DNA of 64,000 nucleotides from Bacteroidota bacterium (GTDB lineage: Bacteria; Bacteroidota; Bacteroidia; Bacteroidales; DTGW01), in NCBI GenBank assembly GCA_029572965.1, contig JAKPQD010000024.1, positions 38,176-102,175 of the forward strand, written 5' to 3'. The notes below the pieces were generated by a model, which saw only the letters and a program-made list of their open reading frames with translations, searched no databases and was not told the origin of the DNA. How positions within the stretch are numbered: position 1 is the first letter of the stretch; every line of letters starts with the position of its first letter. Below, in pieces: positions 1-7,965 of the stretch. The translations under genes were made by a program, and so were the position numbers.

Positions 1-32
1 TTTAAGTTTCATATTCTTTTTTTAATATTTGT

Positions 33-1571
33 TTATCCTGCCCATCCATCCCTGTCCAGGCTGCGGTATTGTATGGCTTCGGCCAGGTGGTGCGATTCTA
101 TGTTTTCTTTTCCTTCAAGGTCTGCAATGGTGCGAGATACCTTTAAGATGCGGTCGTATGCCCTGGCTGAAAGGCCAAGGCGTTGCATGGCATTTTTCAA
201 CAATTCTTGCGACGCAGAGTCCAGTTCGCAGTATTTCCTAAGCTGTTTTGAAGACATTTGGGCGTTGCAGTGAGTCCCTTTTTGGCCGGCAAAACGTTCT
301 TCCTGCCTTTTGCGCGCAGTAGTAACCCTGTCCCTTATTTGGCTGCTGGTTTCGTTGGCTCGTTTTTCTGAAAGCTTCTCAAATGGCACTGGCACAACTT
401 CCAGATGAATATCGATGCGGTCGAGCAGGGGGCCGGAGATGCGGTTGAGGTATTTTTGCACTATACCGGGCGAACACATACACTCTTTTTCGGGGTGGTT
501 GTAATAACCACATGGACAAGGGTTCATTGAGGCTACAAGCATGAAACTTGCCGGGTATTCAACGCTAAACTTGGCACGCGATACACTGACAATACGGTCT
601 TCCAAAGGTTGTCGCATTACTTCAAGCACAGCTCGTTTAAACTCAGGTAATTCGTCAAGAAAAAGCACGCCATTGTGGGCAAGGGATATTTCACCGGGTT
701 GAGGAAATGTTCCTCCGCCAACCAAGGCTACATCAGATATTGTATGGTGCGGGCTTCTGTAAGGCCTTACTGTCATAAGGGACGAGTTGCGATCCATCTT
801 GCCTGCTACTGAATGTATTTTGGTAGTTTCCAATGCCTCATGCAAAGTCAGCGGTGGCAGGATGGTTGGAATACGTTTGGCAAGCATAGTCTTACCAGCT
901 CCCGGTGGGCCGATGAGGATAATGTTGTGTCCCCCTGCGGCAGCCACTTCCAATGCCCGTTTAACGTTTTCCTGCCCTTTGACATCGGCAAAGTCCACGT
1001 CATAATTGGAAACATTGGCATAAAACTCTTCACGGGTATTGACCTCCATTGGGTCCAGTTCTTTTTGGCCGGTCATAAAGTCAATGACCTCTCTCAACGT
1101 TTCTACTCCATAAACATCAAGGTTGTTAACAACAGCTGCCTCGCGGGCATTCTGTTTGGGTAAAATAAAACCCTTAAAACCTTCTTCGCGGGCTTTTATG
1201 GCAATGGGCAACACGCCTTTAATAGGTTGCAGGCCTCCATCGAGGCTTAGTTCTCCCATTATCACGTATTTATCGAGTTTGTCGGAGGTTATTTGGTCTG
1301 AAGCGGCCAAAATGCCTATAGCCAAAGGTAAATCGTATGCAGAGCCTTCCTTGCGGATATCAGCCGGGGCCATGTTAATAGTTACTTTGCGGCCTGGCAT
1401 TTTGTAATCATTGGCACGCAAGGCAGAATCAATGCGTTGTTGACTTTCTTTAACGGCAGAGTCTGGCAATCCTACGATACAAAAGTTGATGCCCTGGCTT
1501 ACGTCCACTTCAATGGTCACGGTAGTGGCATTTATTCCGTGTACGGCACTACCAAATGTTTTTACTAACAT
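33..1571 (-). CDS. comM: YifB/ComM family Mg-chelatase-like AAA+ ATPase
   Basis: This 512-residue protein belongs to the YifB/ComM family. In Proteobacteria ComM is a hexameric helicase that promotes branch migration during natural transformation. The N-terminal part (about 1-170) is the ChlI/Lon-protease-like domain. The AAA+ core follows, with Walker A GPPGAGKT near residue 220 and Walker B LFLDELPEF. A cysteine cluster (CPCGYYNHPEKECMC) lies in the second half, and the Mg-chelatase C-terminal domain ends the protein. Length is normal for the family. It lies 31 bp downstream of the cPGS-like gene on the same strand and is probably co-transcribed with it. The family assignment is firm; a role in competence is inferred, since no other competence gene is in view. 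Confidence 0.93.
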   Translation of the reverse strand: MLVKTFGSAVHGINATTVTIEVDVSQGINFCIVGLPDSAVKESQQRIDSALRANDYKMPGRKVTINMAPADIRKEGSAYDLPLAIGILAASDQITSDKLDKYVIMGELSLDGGLQPIKGVLPIAIKAREEGFKGFILPKQNAREAAVVNNLDVYGVETLREVIDFMTGQKELDPMEVNTREEFYANVSNYDVDFADVKGQENVKRALEVAAAGGHNIILIGPPGAGKTMLAKRIPTILPPLTLHEALETTKIHSVAGKMDRNSSLMTVRPYRSPHHTISDVALVGGGTFPQPGEISLAHNGVLFLDELPEFKRAVLEVMRQPLEDRIVSVSRAKFSVEYPASFMLVASMNPCPCGYYNHPEKECMCSPGIVQKYLNRISGPLLDRIDIHLEVVPVPFEKLSEKRANETSSQIRDRVTTARKRQEERFAGQKGTHCNAQMSSKQLRKYCELDSASQELLKNAMQRLGLSARAYDRILKVSRTIADLEGKENIESHHLAEAIQYRSLDRDGWAG

Positions 1572-1602
1572 AGGTCTGGTTTGGGGTTATTTTTCTGTAA
1601 GT

Positions 1603-2940
1603 TTAGTAAAAATGTTTTTCTTTTAAAAATTCGTTTAATAAAGTTTCTAAATCAGGATGACTGATTTCCTGCAATTCGTATGAAACACGCGTGTATGGCT
1701 TGTTGATATTGATAATTCGGCCAAGGTTAATGGGAGTGCCAACAATCACTGCATCACAGACAGTATTGTTAATGGTTTGTTCGAGGTCTGCCAGTTGTTG
1801 TTGTCCATAGCCCATGGCTGGAAGCAGTTTCCCTATGTTGGGATAAATTTGGAAAGTGTCTTTAAGTTTCCCAACCAGGTATGGCCTGGGGTCTATTATT
1901 TCTGAAGCTCCAAATTTTTCTGCGGCAACAATGCCTGCGCCAATTTTCATTTCGCCATGCGTTAGCGTTGGGCCATCTTCTATTACCAATACCCTTTTAT
2001 TTTTAATAATATTGGCATTTTCAACGCTTATTGGTGAGTTGGCTTCAATAACAATAGCATTTGGATTGACCTTAGCAATGTTATTCTTTACCAATTCTAC
2101 GTTTTCGGGAGTTGAGGAGTCAATTTTATTGATAATAGCTATGTTGGCAATTCGCAATGTTGTTTCTCCAGGATAATAAGCAACTTCATGTCCCGGTCGC
2201 AATGGATCCAGCACGGTTACCATCAGATCTGGGTTAATGAACGGGAAGTCATTATTTCCACCATCCCACAAAATAACATCACATCCTTTGGGGTCATTTT
2301 CTGCCTGACGCAGTATTGCTTCATAATCAACGCCTGCATATATGGGTATTCCGCGCATGATATGTGGCTCATATTCCTCCATTTCCTCTACTGTACACTC
2401 ATGCTTTTGCAAATCCTCTATGGATGCAAATCTTTGTACTTTTTGCTTTACCAAATCACCGTAAGGCATCGGATGTCGGATAGCAATTGTTCTTATTCCT
2501 TTCTGATTAATTATTTCAGCTATTTTTCGTGAAGTTTGGCTTTTGCCGCACCCTGTTCGGACAGCCCCTACGGCAATTACCGGTTTATTGCTTTTCAGCA
2601 TGGTATTTGTAGTTCCGGCCACGGTAAAATGAGCTCCGGCTGCATTAACAACAGAGGCAAGAGACATAATTTTGGAATATGATACATCGCTGTATGAAAA
2701 TAGGCATTCATCTATTTTCAGGGTTTTGATAAGCATAGGAAGTTCTTTCTCGGCAAAAATGGGTATCCCGTCAGGGTATAATTTTCCGGCAAGCTCTGCT
2801 GGGTATTTTCTTCCATCAATATCTGGTATTTGTGCTGCTGTAAACCCTACTATTTCTGTCAATTCATTGTCACGAAACAACATATTGAAGTTGTGAAAAT
2901 CGCGACCAGCAGCCCCGATGATGATAATGCGTTTTCTCAT
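1603..2940 (-). CDS. cyclic 2,3-diphosphoglycerate synthetase-like P-loop GTPase
   Basis: The 445-residue protein resembles the CpgS (cyclic 2,3-diphosphoglycerate synthetase) family first known from thermophilic methanogens, where the product is a thermoprotectant. Homologs in bacteria are usually annotated as GTPases of unknown role. The N-terminus has a Rossmann-like strand and glycine loop (IIIIGAAGRDFHNFN). A P-loop, GAVRTGCGKSQ, lies at about 125-135. The later segments ILWDGGNNDFPF and IINKID look like Walker B and a nucleotide-specificity motif. It is the likely first gene of a two-gene unit with comM. Family membership looks good; neither the substrate nor cyclic-DPG production in this organism can be deduced from sequence. 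Confidence 0.75.
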   Translation of the reverse strand: MRKRIIIIGAAGRDFHNFNMLFRDNELTEIVGFTAAQIPDIDGRKYPAELAGKLYPDGIPIFAEKELPMLIKTLKIDECLFSYSDVSYSKIMSLASVVNAAGAHFTVAGTTNTMLKSNKPVIAVGAVRTGCGKSQTSRKIAEIINQKGIRTIAIRHPMPYGDLVKQKVQRFASIEDLQKHECTVEEMEEYEPHIMRGIPIYAGVDYEAILRQAENDPKGCDVILWDGGNNDFPFINPDLMVTVLDPLRPGHEVAYYPGETTLRIANIAIINKIDSSTPENVELVKNNIAKVNPNAIVIEANSPISVENANIIKNKRVLVIEDGPTLTHGEMKIGAGIVAAEKFGASEIIDPRPYLVGKLKDTFQIYPNIGKLLPAMGYGQQQLADLEQTINNTVCDAVIVGTPINLGRIININKPYTRVSYELQEISHPDLETLLNEFLKEKHFY

Positions 2941-3039
2941 AGCGCCTTATTTAGGTTCATTACAGTAAATTTATGAATTTTCATGCTTGGAAGCTTTTAA
3001 ATACTTAGATTTTTTCGCTGGAAACAGAAAATAAACCTT

Positions 3040-3047
3040 TAAATTTG
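3040..3047 (+). promoter_or_regulatory. -7 promoter box (TAAATTTG) for acpH
   Basis: An exact match to the Bacteroidota -7 consensus TAnnTTTG. It ends 25 bp before the ATG at 3072, and it overlaps the upstream in-frame start at 3045, which argues for the later start. No convincing -33 TTTG is visible. Confidence 0.5.
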
Positions 3048-3071
3048 TATAATAACGATTTGGATGAAAAA

Positions 3072-3677
3072 ATGAATTTTCTGGCTCACATATATCTCTC
3101 AGGGAATAGCAATGAAATAAGGCTGGGAAATTTTATTGCCGACTATGTAAAGGGTGCAGAACATACACGTTATCCAACGCTTGTACAACGCGGGATATTG
3201 TTGCACAGAAAAATTGATTACTTTACAGATACCCATCCGATTGTAAAACGGCATAAGTTATTGTTTCAACCTAAGTACCGTAAGCATGCCGGGGTGGTTA
3301 CCGATATAATTTATGACCATTTTCTGGCTTCAGAATGGCATCACTTTTCGGATATACCTTTTGATGACTATGTAGCTCAGGTCCACGATTGGTTAAATGA
3401 TTATATGGAAAGTATCCCGCTGGAGATGCGACGGATAATGCCTGGTTTTATAAAAAACAGTTGGTTGCAGTCATATCGCACCCTCGAAGGAATTGAGAGT
3501 GTCTTAATCGGGATGAGTAAGGGTACATCAATGCCTCCGGAAAATGCTTTTGCTATTTATGTGATGCACAAAAACTATCAAAGCCTGAAAAAAGATTTTT
3601 TTGCATATTTCGAATTACTTTGCGAATACAGTCAAAAAGAGCTTGACAGGATGGAAATGGAGGGTAACCGTAGTTAA
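3072..3677 (+). CDS. acpH: acyl carrier protein phosphodiesterase (AcpH/DUF479)
   Basis: A 201-residue AcpH-like protein. The family removes the 4'-phosphopantetheine group from holo-acyl carrier protein in the cytoplasm. The start MNFLAHIYLSGN is the typical family N-terminus, with FLAH probably contributing a metal ligand; the motifs GNFIADYVKG and HRKIDYFTDTHP are also typical, as is a later D-H pair in VVTDIIYDHFLA. An in-frame start nine codons upstream would lie in the -7 promoter box, so 3072 is preferred. The 3' end overlaps the convergent recQ end by 4 bp. The family belongs to the HD-like metal-dependent hydrolases. Confidence 0.88.
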   Translation: MNFLAHIYLSGNSNEIRLGNFIADYVKGAEHTRYPTLVQRGILLHRKIDYFTDTHPIVKRHKLLFQPKYRKHAGVVTDIIYDHFLASEWHHFSDIPFDDYVAQVHDWLNDYMESIPLEMRRIMPGFIKNSWLQSYRTLEGIESVLIGMSKGTSMPPENAFAIYVMHKNYQSLKKDFFAYFELLCEYSQKELDRMEMEGNRS

Positions 3678-5860
3678 TTTGCCATTTCTGACATAAATTT
3701 GATTCGCATCAGTCTTACTTCTTCTTCGCTATATTCATCTGTGCCTAATTCGCTAAGGGCATCTTCTATTGATTCGGTTTCGGCTTCACGGAAGTAATCA
3801 TATATTTCTTGCTGATGGTCTTCATCAAGTATCTCGTTGATGTAATAGTCTATATTGAGTTTGGTGCCGCTATTTACAATGGCCTCAATTTCAGTAATGA
3901 GTTCTTGTAAGCTGAGGTTTTTGGAAGCAGCAATATCCTCAAGGTTCATCTTGCGGTCGATACTTTGGATAATGTGAACTTTGAGCCCCGACTTATTCAC
4001 CACAGATTTGACCACCATATCCTGGGGCCTAATGATATCTTTCTCTTCTACATACGATTTGATAAGCTCAACAAATTCTTTGCCATAGCGCATTGCTTTT
4101 CCAGCCCCAACTCCGGCTATATTTTGCAGTTCTTCTACCGAAATTGGGTATTGAATGGCCATGTCTTCAAGTGAAGGATCTTGAAAAATAACAAAAGGCG
4201 GAAGGTTTTTTTGCTTCGCTATTTTTTTTCGCAGGTCTTTCAATATATGAAGTAATTCTTCGTCCACAGTGGTGGTTTTTCCAACCATTACCACCTGGTC
4301 TTCTTCGTTTTCTACTTCATAGTCGTGATCCTCGGTAAACATTATAGAATAAGGCTTTTCAAGATATTGCAGTCCTTTTTCGGTCACTTTTAGAAGCCCG
4401 TAGTTTTCTATTTCTTTGGCAATAAATTGGTTTACCAGCATCTGCCTGATAATCCCATTCCAGAATTTTATGTCTCTATCTGCCCCAACACCAAATAGCT
4501 CAAGCTTATTATGCTTATAAGATTTTATGGCTGTAGTCAGATTGCCTGACAGGATATTGGCAATATGTTCACCTTTAAACTTCTCTTTTACGGCAAGAAT
4601 ACATTCCAAAACCTGCTCAATATATTCCTGTCCTTCAAACTGTGTTTTTGGGTGCAGGCAGTTATCACAGTTTTCACAGTTGTCCTTTTCGTAAACCTCA
4701 CCAAAATAATAAAGCAAAAACTTTCTTCGACAAACCGATGATTCGGCATACGATACGGTTTCCTGCAATAGCTGGTTGCCTATTTCTTGTTCAGCAATAG
4801 GCTTGCCTTGCATGAATTTCTCAAGCTTTTGGATATCCTGGTATTTGTAAAACGTCAAACAATGGCCTTCACCTCCGTCCCGGCCAGCCCGGCCTGTTTC
4901 TTGATAATATCCTTCAAGGCTTTTAGGAATATCGTAGTGAATAACATACCTCACATCGGGCTTATCAATCCCCATACCGAATGCAATGGTAGCAACAATG
5001 ACTTCAGCTTCTTCCATCAGAAATTTGTCCTGGTTGGTAGCACGGGTAGCCGCATCCATTCCGGCATGGTAAGGAAGTGCACGAATTCCATTTACTTTTA
5101 AAAGTTCAGTAAGCTCTTCTACTTTTTTACGGCTCAAGCAGTAAATAATACCAGACTTTGAACCTTTACTTTTGATGAATTTTATAATTTGTTTTGCAGG
5201 GTCAATTTTTGGCCTGACTTCATAATAGAGGTTGGCCCGGTTAAATGAAGACTTGAAAACCTTAGCATCAAGCATTTCTAAGTTTTTCTGTATGTCGTTT
5301 TGTACTTTTGGGGTTGCTGTTGCGGTTAAAGCTATAATTGGGGCATGGCCTATCTGGTTTATAATTGGCCTGATGCGCCTGTATTCTGGCCTAAAGTCGT
5401 GTCCCCATTCTGAAATACAGTGAGCTTCGTCAACAGCGTAAAATGATACTTTTATTTGCTTGAGGAAAGCAACGTTTTCTTCTTTTGTCAGTGATTCGGG
5501 TGCAACATAGAGAAGCTTGGTCCTTTGCGACAGAACATCTTCTTTAACTTTATTTATCTGTGTTTTGTTGAGTGATGAATTGAGAAAGTGAGCTACGCCA
5601 TCTTCTTCACTAAATGTACGCATGGCATCTACCTGGTTTTTCATCAGCGCAATGAGCGGAGAGATGACAATGGCCGTACCTTCCATGATTAGGGCTGGCA
5701 ACTGGTAGCATAACGATTTTCCCCCACCAGTGGGCATTAGCACAAATGAATCATTCCCGTCAAGCAAGTTGCGGATGATAGCTTCCTGGTTCCCTTTGAA
5801 ACTGGTAAACCCAAAGTATTTTTTTAAATAATCCTGGAGTGATAAGTCTTCTTTTATCAT
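3674..5860 (-). CDS. recQ: ATP-dependent DNA helicase RecQ
   Basis: RecQ unwinds DNA 3'-5' during recombination and replication-fork repair. From the chosen ATG it has 728 residues. Visible in order are the Q-motif region (FGFTSFKGNQEAI), Walker A (MPTGGGKSLCYQLPAL), DEAH box (DEAHCISEWGHDFRPEYR), motif VI (QETGRAGRDGG), the RQC zinc cysteines (CRRKFLLYYFGE then CENCDNC), the winged helix, an HRDC domain and an acidic C-terminal helical tail. The frame is open to a TTG at 5884, but MIKEDLSLQDYL at 5860 gives a normal RecQ N-terminus, so ATG is preferred. Convergent with acpH, sharing 4 bp. Confidence 0.95.
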   Translation of the reverse strand: MIKEDLSLQDYLKKYFGFTSFKGNQEAIIRNLLDGNDSFVLMPTGGGKSLCYQLPALIMEGTAIVISPLIALMKNQVDAMRTFSEEDGVAHFLNSSLNKTQINKVKEDVLSQRTKLLYVAPESLTKEENVAFLKQIKVSFYAVDEAHCISEWGHDFRPEYRRIRPIINQIGHAPIIALTATATPKVQNDIQKNLEMLDAKVFKSSFNRANLYYEVRPKIDPAKQIIKFIKSKGSKSGIIYCLSRKKVEELTELLKVNGIRALPYHAGMDAATRATNQDKFLMEEAEVIVATIAFGMGIDKPDVRYVIHYDIPKSLEGYYQETGRAGRDGGEGHCLTFYKYQDIQKLEKFMQGKPIAEQEIGNQLLQETVSYAESSVCRRKFLLYYFGEVYEKDNCENCDNCLHPKTQFEGQEYIEQVLECILAVKEKFKGEHIANILSGNLTTAIKSYKHNKLELFGVGADRDIKFWNGIIRQMLVNQFIAKEIENYGLLKVTEKGLQYLEKPYSIMFTEDHDYEVENEEDQVVMVGKTTTVDEELLHILKDLRKKIAKQKNLPPFVIFQDPSLEDMAIQYPISVEELQNIAGVGAGKAMRYGKEFVELIKSYVEEKDIIRPQDMVVKSVVNKSGLKVHIIQSIDRKMNLEDIAASKNLSLQELITEIEAIVNSGTKLNIDYYINEILDEDHQQEIYDYFREAETESIEDALSELGTDEYSEEEVRLMRIKFMSEMAN

Positions 5861-6200
5861 CAACAATGACTTTTTATCTGACAAAGTATAGTGTTAATAA
5901 CCTTTTTGTAGTGTAAGTGATTGAAAACATTGCACGGTTAAGCGTTTTTATCACTTTTTGAAATTTATGCTAATTTACTTCAAACTATCCAATCTTATAA
6001 AAATTAAATGACGAATATCATCAAAATGGGTGAAAACGCTCATTTGTAAACAACTGGCAAGGTTATTGGTCAAGGTATTGAAAATATTAACATTATCATC
6101 AACTTTTGCATAAATGTGACAAAATGTTAATTGTAAAAAATGTATATACAAAAATCATACCTTTACGAAAAAAATTTTTAAACCCAAAGTTGATTGTGTA
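5861..6200. other. AT-rich divergent intergenic region recQ/tatC
   Basis: This 340-bp non-coding segment separates recQ and tatC, which diverge, so it must hold both promoters. A TAnnTTTG-like box (TACCTTTA, about 6158-6165) precedes tatC but is not exact. No RNA gene, strong hairpin or reading frame was recognised. Confidence 0.5.
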
Positions 6201-7007
6201 ATGAAACCTGATGGGGAAATGACTTTTTTGCAGCACCTTGAGGAACTGAGATGGGTTATTATCAAAGCATTGATTGGTATTGTTATAGGAGCTGCCTTGG
6301 TTTTTTTCTTTAAAAACATTGTTTTTGACGTAATATTGTTGGGGCCCCGAAGTCCTGGTTTTATTTCAAACAGGTTGCTTTGCAGAGTTGGCGGTTATTT
6401 AGGGACAACATCACTTTGTATCAACAGCCATCCAGCCCCTTTGCAAAACATTACCATGGGCGGGCAATTCAATATGCACATTTGGGTTGCCATTGTTGGT
6501 GGTTTTATTCTGGCTTTTCCGTATGTATTTTATCAGTTTTGGAGCTTTGTAGCTCCTGCATTGCGCGAAAAGGAAAGAAAAGCTGCCCGTGGAGCTGTGG
6601 TGGTTAGTTCATTGCTTTTTATGACAGGCATTATGTTTGGCTATTTTATCCTTTTACCTTTTTCTATTGACTTTCTTACTACTTATTCGGTTTCTGACCT
6701 GGTAGAAAACCATATCAATTTTGTTTCGTATATTTCCAATGTAACTTCTGTGGTATTGGCTTGCGGATTGGTATTCGAATTGCCTGTTGTTGTGTATTTT
6801 CTTTCGTCAATTGGTTTAGTTACCCCGGCTTTGATGAAAAAATTCTGGCGACATGCCATAGTAGTAATTCTTATTATTGCGGCCATCATTACTCCTCCGG
6901 ATTGGGTGAGCCAGGTTTTGGTTGCATTTCCTCTTTTTGCTTTGTATATGGGCAGTATTTCTATTTCTGCATGGGTGGTGCGTAAGCGGGAAAGGGCAGG
7001 CAGTTAG
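6201..7007 (+). CDS. tatC: Sec-independent protein translocase subunit TatC
   Basis: TatC is the multispanning membrane receptor of the twin-arginine translocon and recognises RR signal peptides on folded cofactor-containing proteins. The protein has 268 residues and starts with the conserved MTFLQHLEELRW segment in the cytoplasmic N-terminus. About six membrane segments follow. The conserved YQFWSFVAPALREKERK loop and the glutamate in VFELPVVVYFLS are visible, as is ITPPDWVSQ near the end. Length fits the family. No tatA or tatB is in the window. lptB follows on the same strand after a 99-bp gap. Confidence 0.95.
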   Translation: MKPDGEMTFLQHLEELRWVIIKALIGIVIGAALVFFFKNIVFDVILLGPRSPGFISNRLLCRVGGYLGTTSLCINSHPAPLQNITMGGQFNMHIWVAIVGGFILAFPYVFYQFWSFVAPALREKERKAARGAVVVSSLLFMTGIMFGYFILLPFSIDFLTTYSVSDLVENHINFVSYISNVTSVVLACGLVFELPVVVYFLSSIGLVTPALMKKFWRHAIVVILIIAAIITPPDWVSQVLVAFPLFALYMGSISISAWVVRKRERAGS

Positions 7008-7106
7008 TTAACAGTTGGTAGTTATTATAGAGGTAGTAGTTGGTTGTTAGCGTAACAATTTTATTTTTGTTCAAAATCAAATTTTATCTTTACAAAAATT
7101 TTTCTG

Positions 7107-7835
7107 ATGATTTTACGTACTGAAAACCTGGTTAAACGATATAAAAGCCGTACTGTTGTTAAAAGCGCATCCTTTCAGGTTGAAAAAGGTGAGATTGTAG
7201 GCCTTTTGGGCCCTAATGGTGCCGGAAAGACAACTTCTTTTTATATGATTGTTGGCCTTATCACGCCCAATGAAGGAAAAATTTTTCTTGATGATGAGGA
7301 GATTACCCATGAACCTATGTACAGACGTGCCCAAAAGGGTATTGGCTATCTGGCGCAGGAAGCTTCTGTATTCAGGCAACTAAGCGTGGAAGACAACCTC
7401 AGGGCTGTACTCGAAATGACCAAGCTCTCAAAAGATGAACAAAATGAAAGAGTTGAAAGTCTTTTGACTGAATTTAGCCTGCACAAAATACGTAAAAGCC
7501 TTGGTATCCAGCTTTCTGGAGGCGAACGCCGCAGAACTGAAATAGCAAGGGCTTTGGCTATAAACCCTAGCTTTATCCTCCTTGATGAGCCTTTTGCGGG
7601 TGTTGACCCTATTGCAGTTGAAGATATTCAGGAGATTGTAAAAAAATTGAAGCAAAAAAACATTGGGGTAATCATTACCGACCACAACGTGCACGAAACC
7701 CTTAGTATTACTGACAGGGCTTATTTATTGTACGAAGGCGAGATACTAAAATCGGGGACTGCCGAAGATTTGGCCAATGACGAGCAGGTACGTCGGGTTT
7801 ATCTTGGCAAAAACTTTGAGTTGCGTACTGTTTAG
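7107..7835 (+). CDS. lptB: LPS export ABC transporter ATP-binding protein LptB
   Basis: LptB is the cytoplasmic ATPase that powers extraction of lipopolysaccharide from the inner membrane through LptFG. At 242 residues it has the standard ABC motifs: Walker A GPNGAGKTT near residue 36, the Q-loop region YLAQEASVFRQLSVEDNL, signature LSGGERRR, Walker B FILLDEPFAGVDP and the H-loop IITDHNVHETL. The FRQLSVEDNL and GVDP segments are typical of LptB rather than of amino-acid or lipid transporters. No other lpt gene lies nearby. A TATCTTTA box at 7085-7092 with TTTG at 7066-7069 may be its promoter, but the match is imperfect. Confidence 0.93.
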   Translation: MILRTENLVKRYKSRTVVKSASFQVEKGEIVGLLGPNGAGKTTSFYMIVGLITPNEGKIFLDDEEITHEPMYRRAQKGIGYLAQEASVFRQLSVEDNLRAVLEMTKLSKDEQNERVESLLTEFSLHKIRKSLGIQLSGGERRRTEIARALAINPSFILLDEPFAGVDPIAVEDIQEIVKKLKQKNIGVIITDHNVHETLSITDRAYLLYEGEILKSGTAEDLANDEQVRRVYLGKNFELRTV

Positions 7836-7853
7836 CTGTAACATTAATAGGTT

Positions 7854-7873
7854 AGGTTTTTGCTTAAAAACCT
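7854..7873 (+). terminator. hairpin downstream of lptB
   Basis: A perfect 8-bp stem (AGGTTTTT/AAAAACCT) with a 4-nt loop, 18 bp after the lptB stop. There is no T-run beyond the stem, so terminator function is uncertain. Confidence 0.35.
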
Positions 7874-7907
7874 CAGTATTTCGACGGCAGATTTTTCGTT
7901 CAATTAT

Positions 7908-7937
7908 TTTGTTTATTTTTTAAACAAAATACTTTTG
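7908..7937 (+). promoter_or_regulatory. promoter of the TonB receptor gene (TTTG-N18-TACTTTTG)
   Basis: A -33 TTTG at 7908-7911 and an exact -7 box TACTTTTG at 7930-7937 are separated by 18 bp, the spacing expected for the Bacteroidota primary sigma factor. This is one of the clearest promoters in the window. Confidence 0.65.
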
Positions 7938-7964
7938 CATCTGTTTATCTACAAAAACAGATGC
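7937..7964 (+). promoter_or_regulatory. 10-bp inverted repeat abutting the TonB receptor start
   Basis: GCATCTGTTT and its exact complement AAACAGATGC surround an 8-nt loop and end one base before the ATG at 7966. The repeat occupies the predicted transcription start and ribosome-binding zone. It could act as a translation-blocking hairpin or as a DNA operator. Confidence 0.5.
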
Positions 7965-7965
7965 T

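Noticed and set aside
1123..1407. Plus-strand frame opposite comM
   Set aside because: Antisense shadow of a clear coding gene; many similar frames exist opposite the other real genes and none shows a domain.
3045..3071. Longer N-terminus for the ACP phosphodiesterase
   Set aside because: The upstream ATG lies within the -7 promoter box; MNFLAHIYLSGN is the normal family start.
5861..5884. TTG start for RecQ adding eight residues
   Set aside because: The internal ATG gives the usual RecQ N-terminus; the TTG adds a non-conserved extension.
5861..6200. Possible riboswitch or small RNA before tatC
   Set aside because: AT-rich, with no stable conserved-looking stem; nothing matched a known riboswitch layout.
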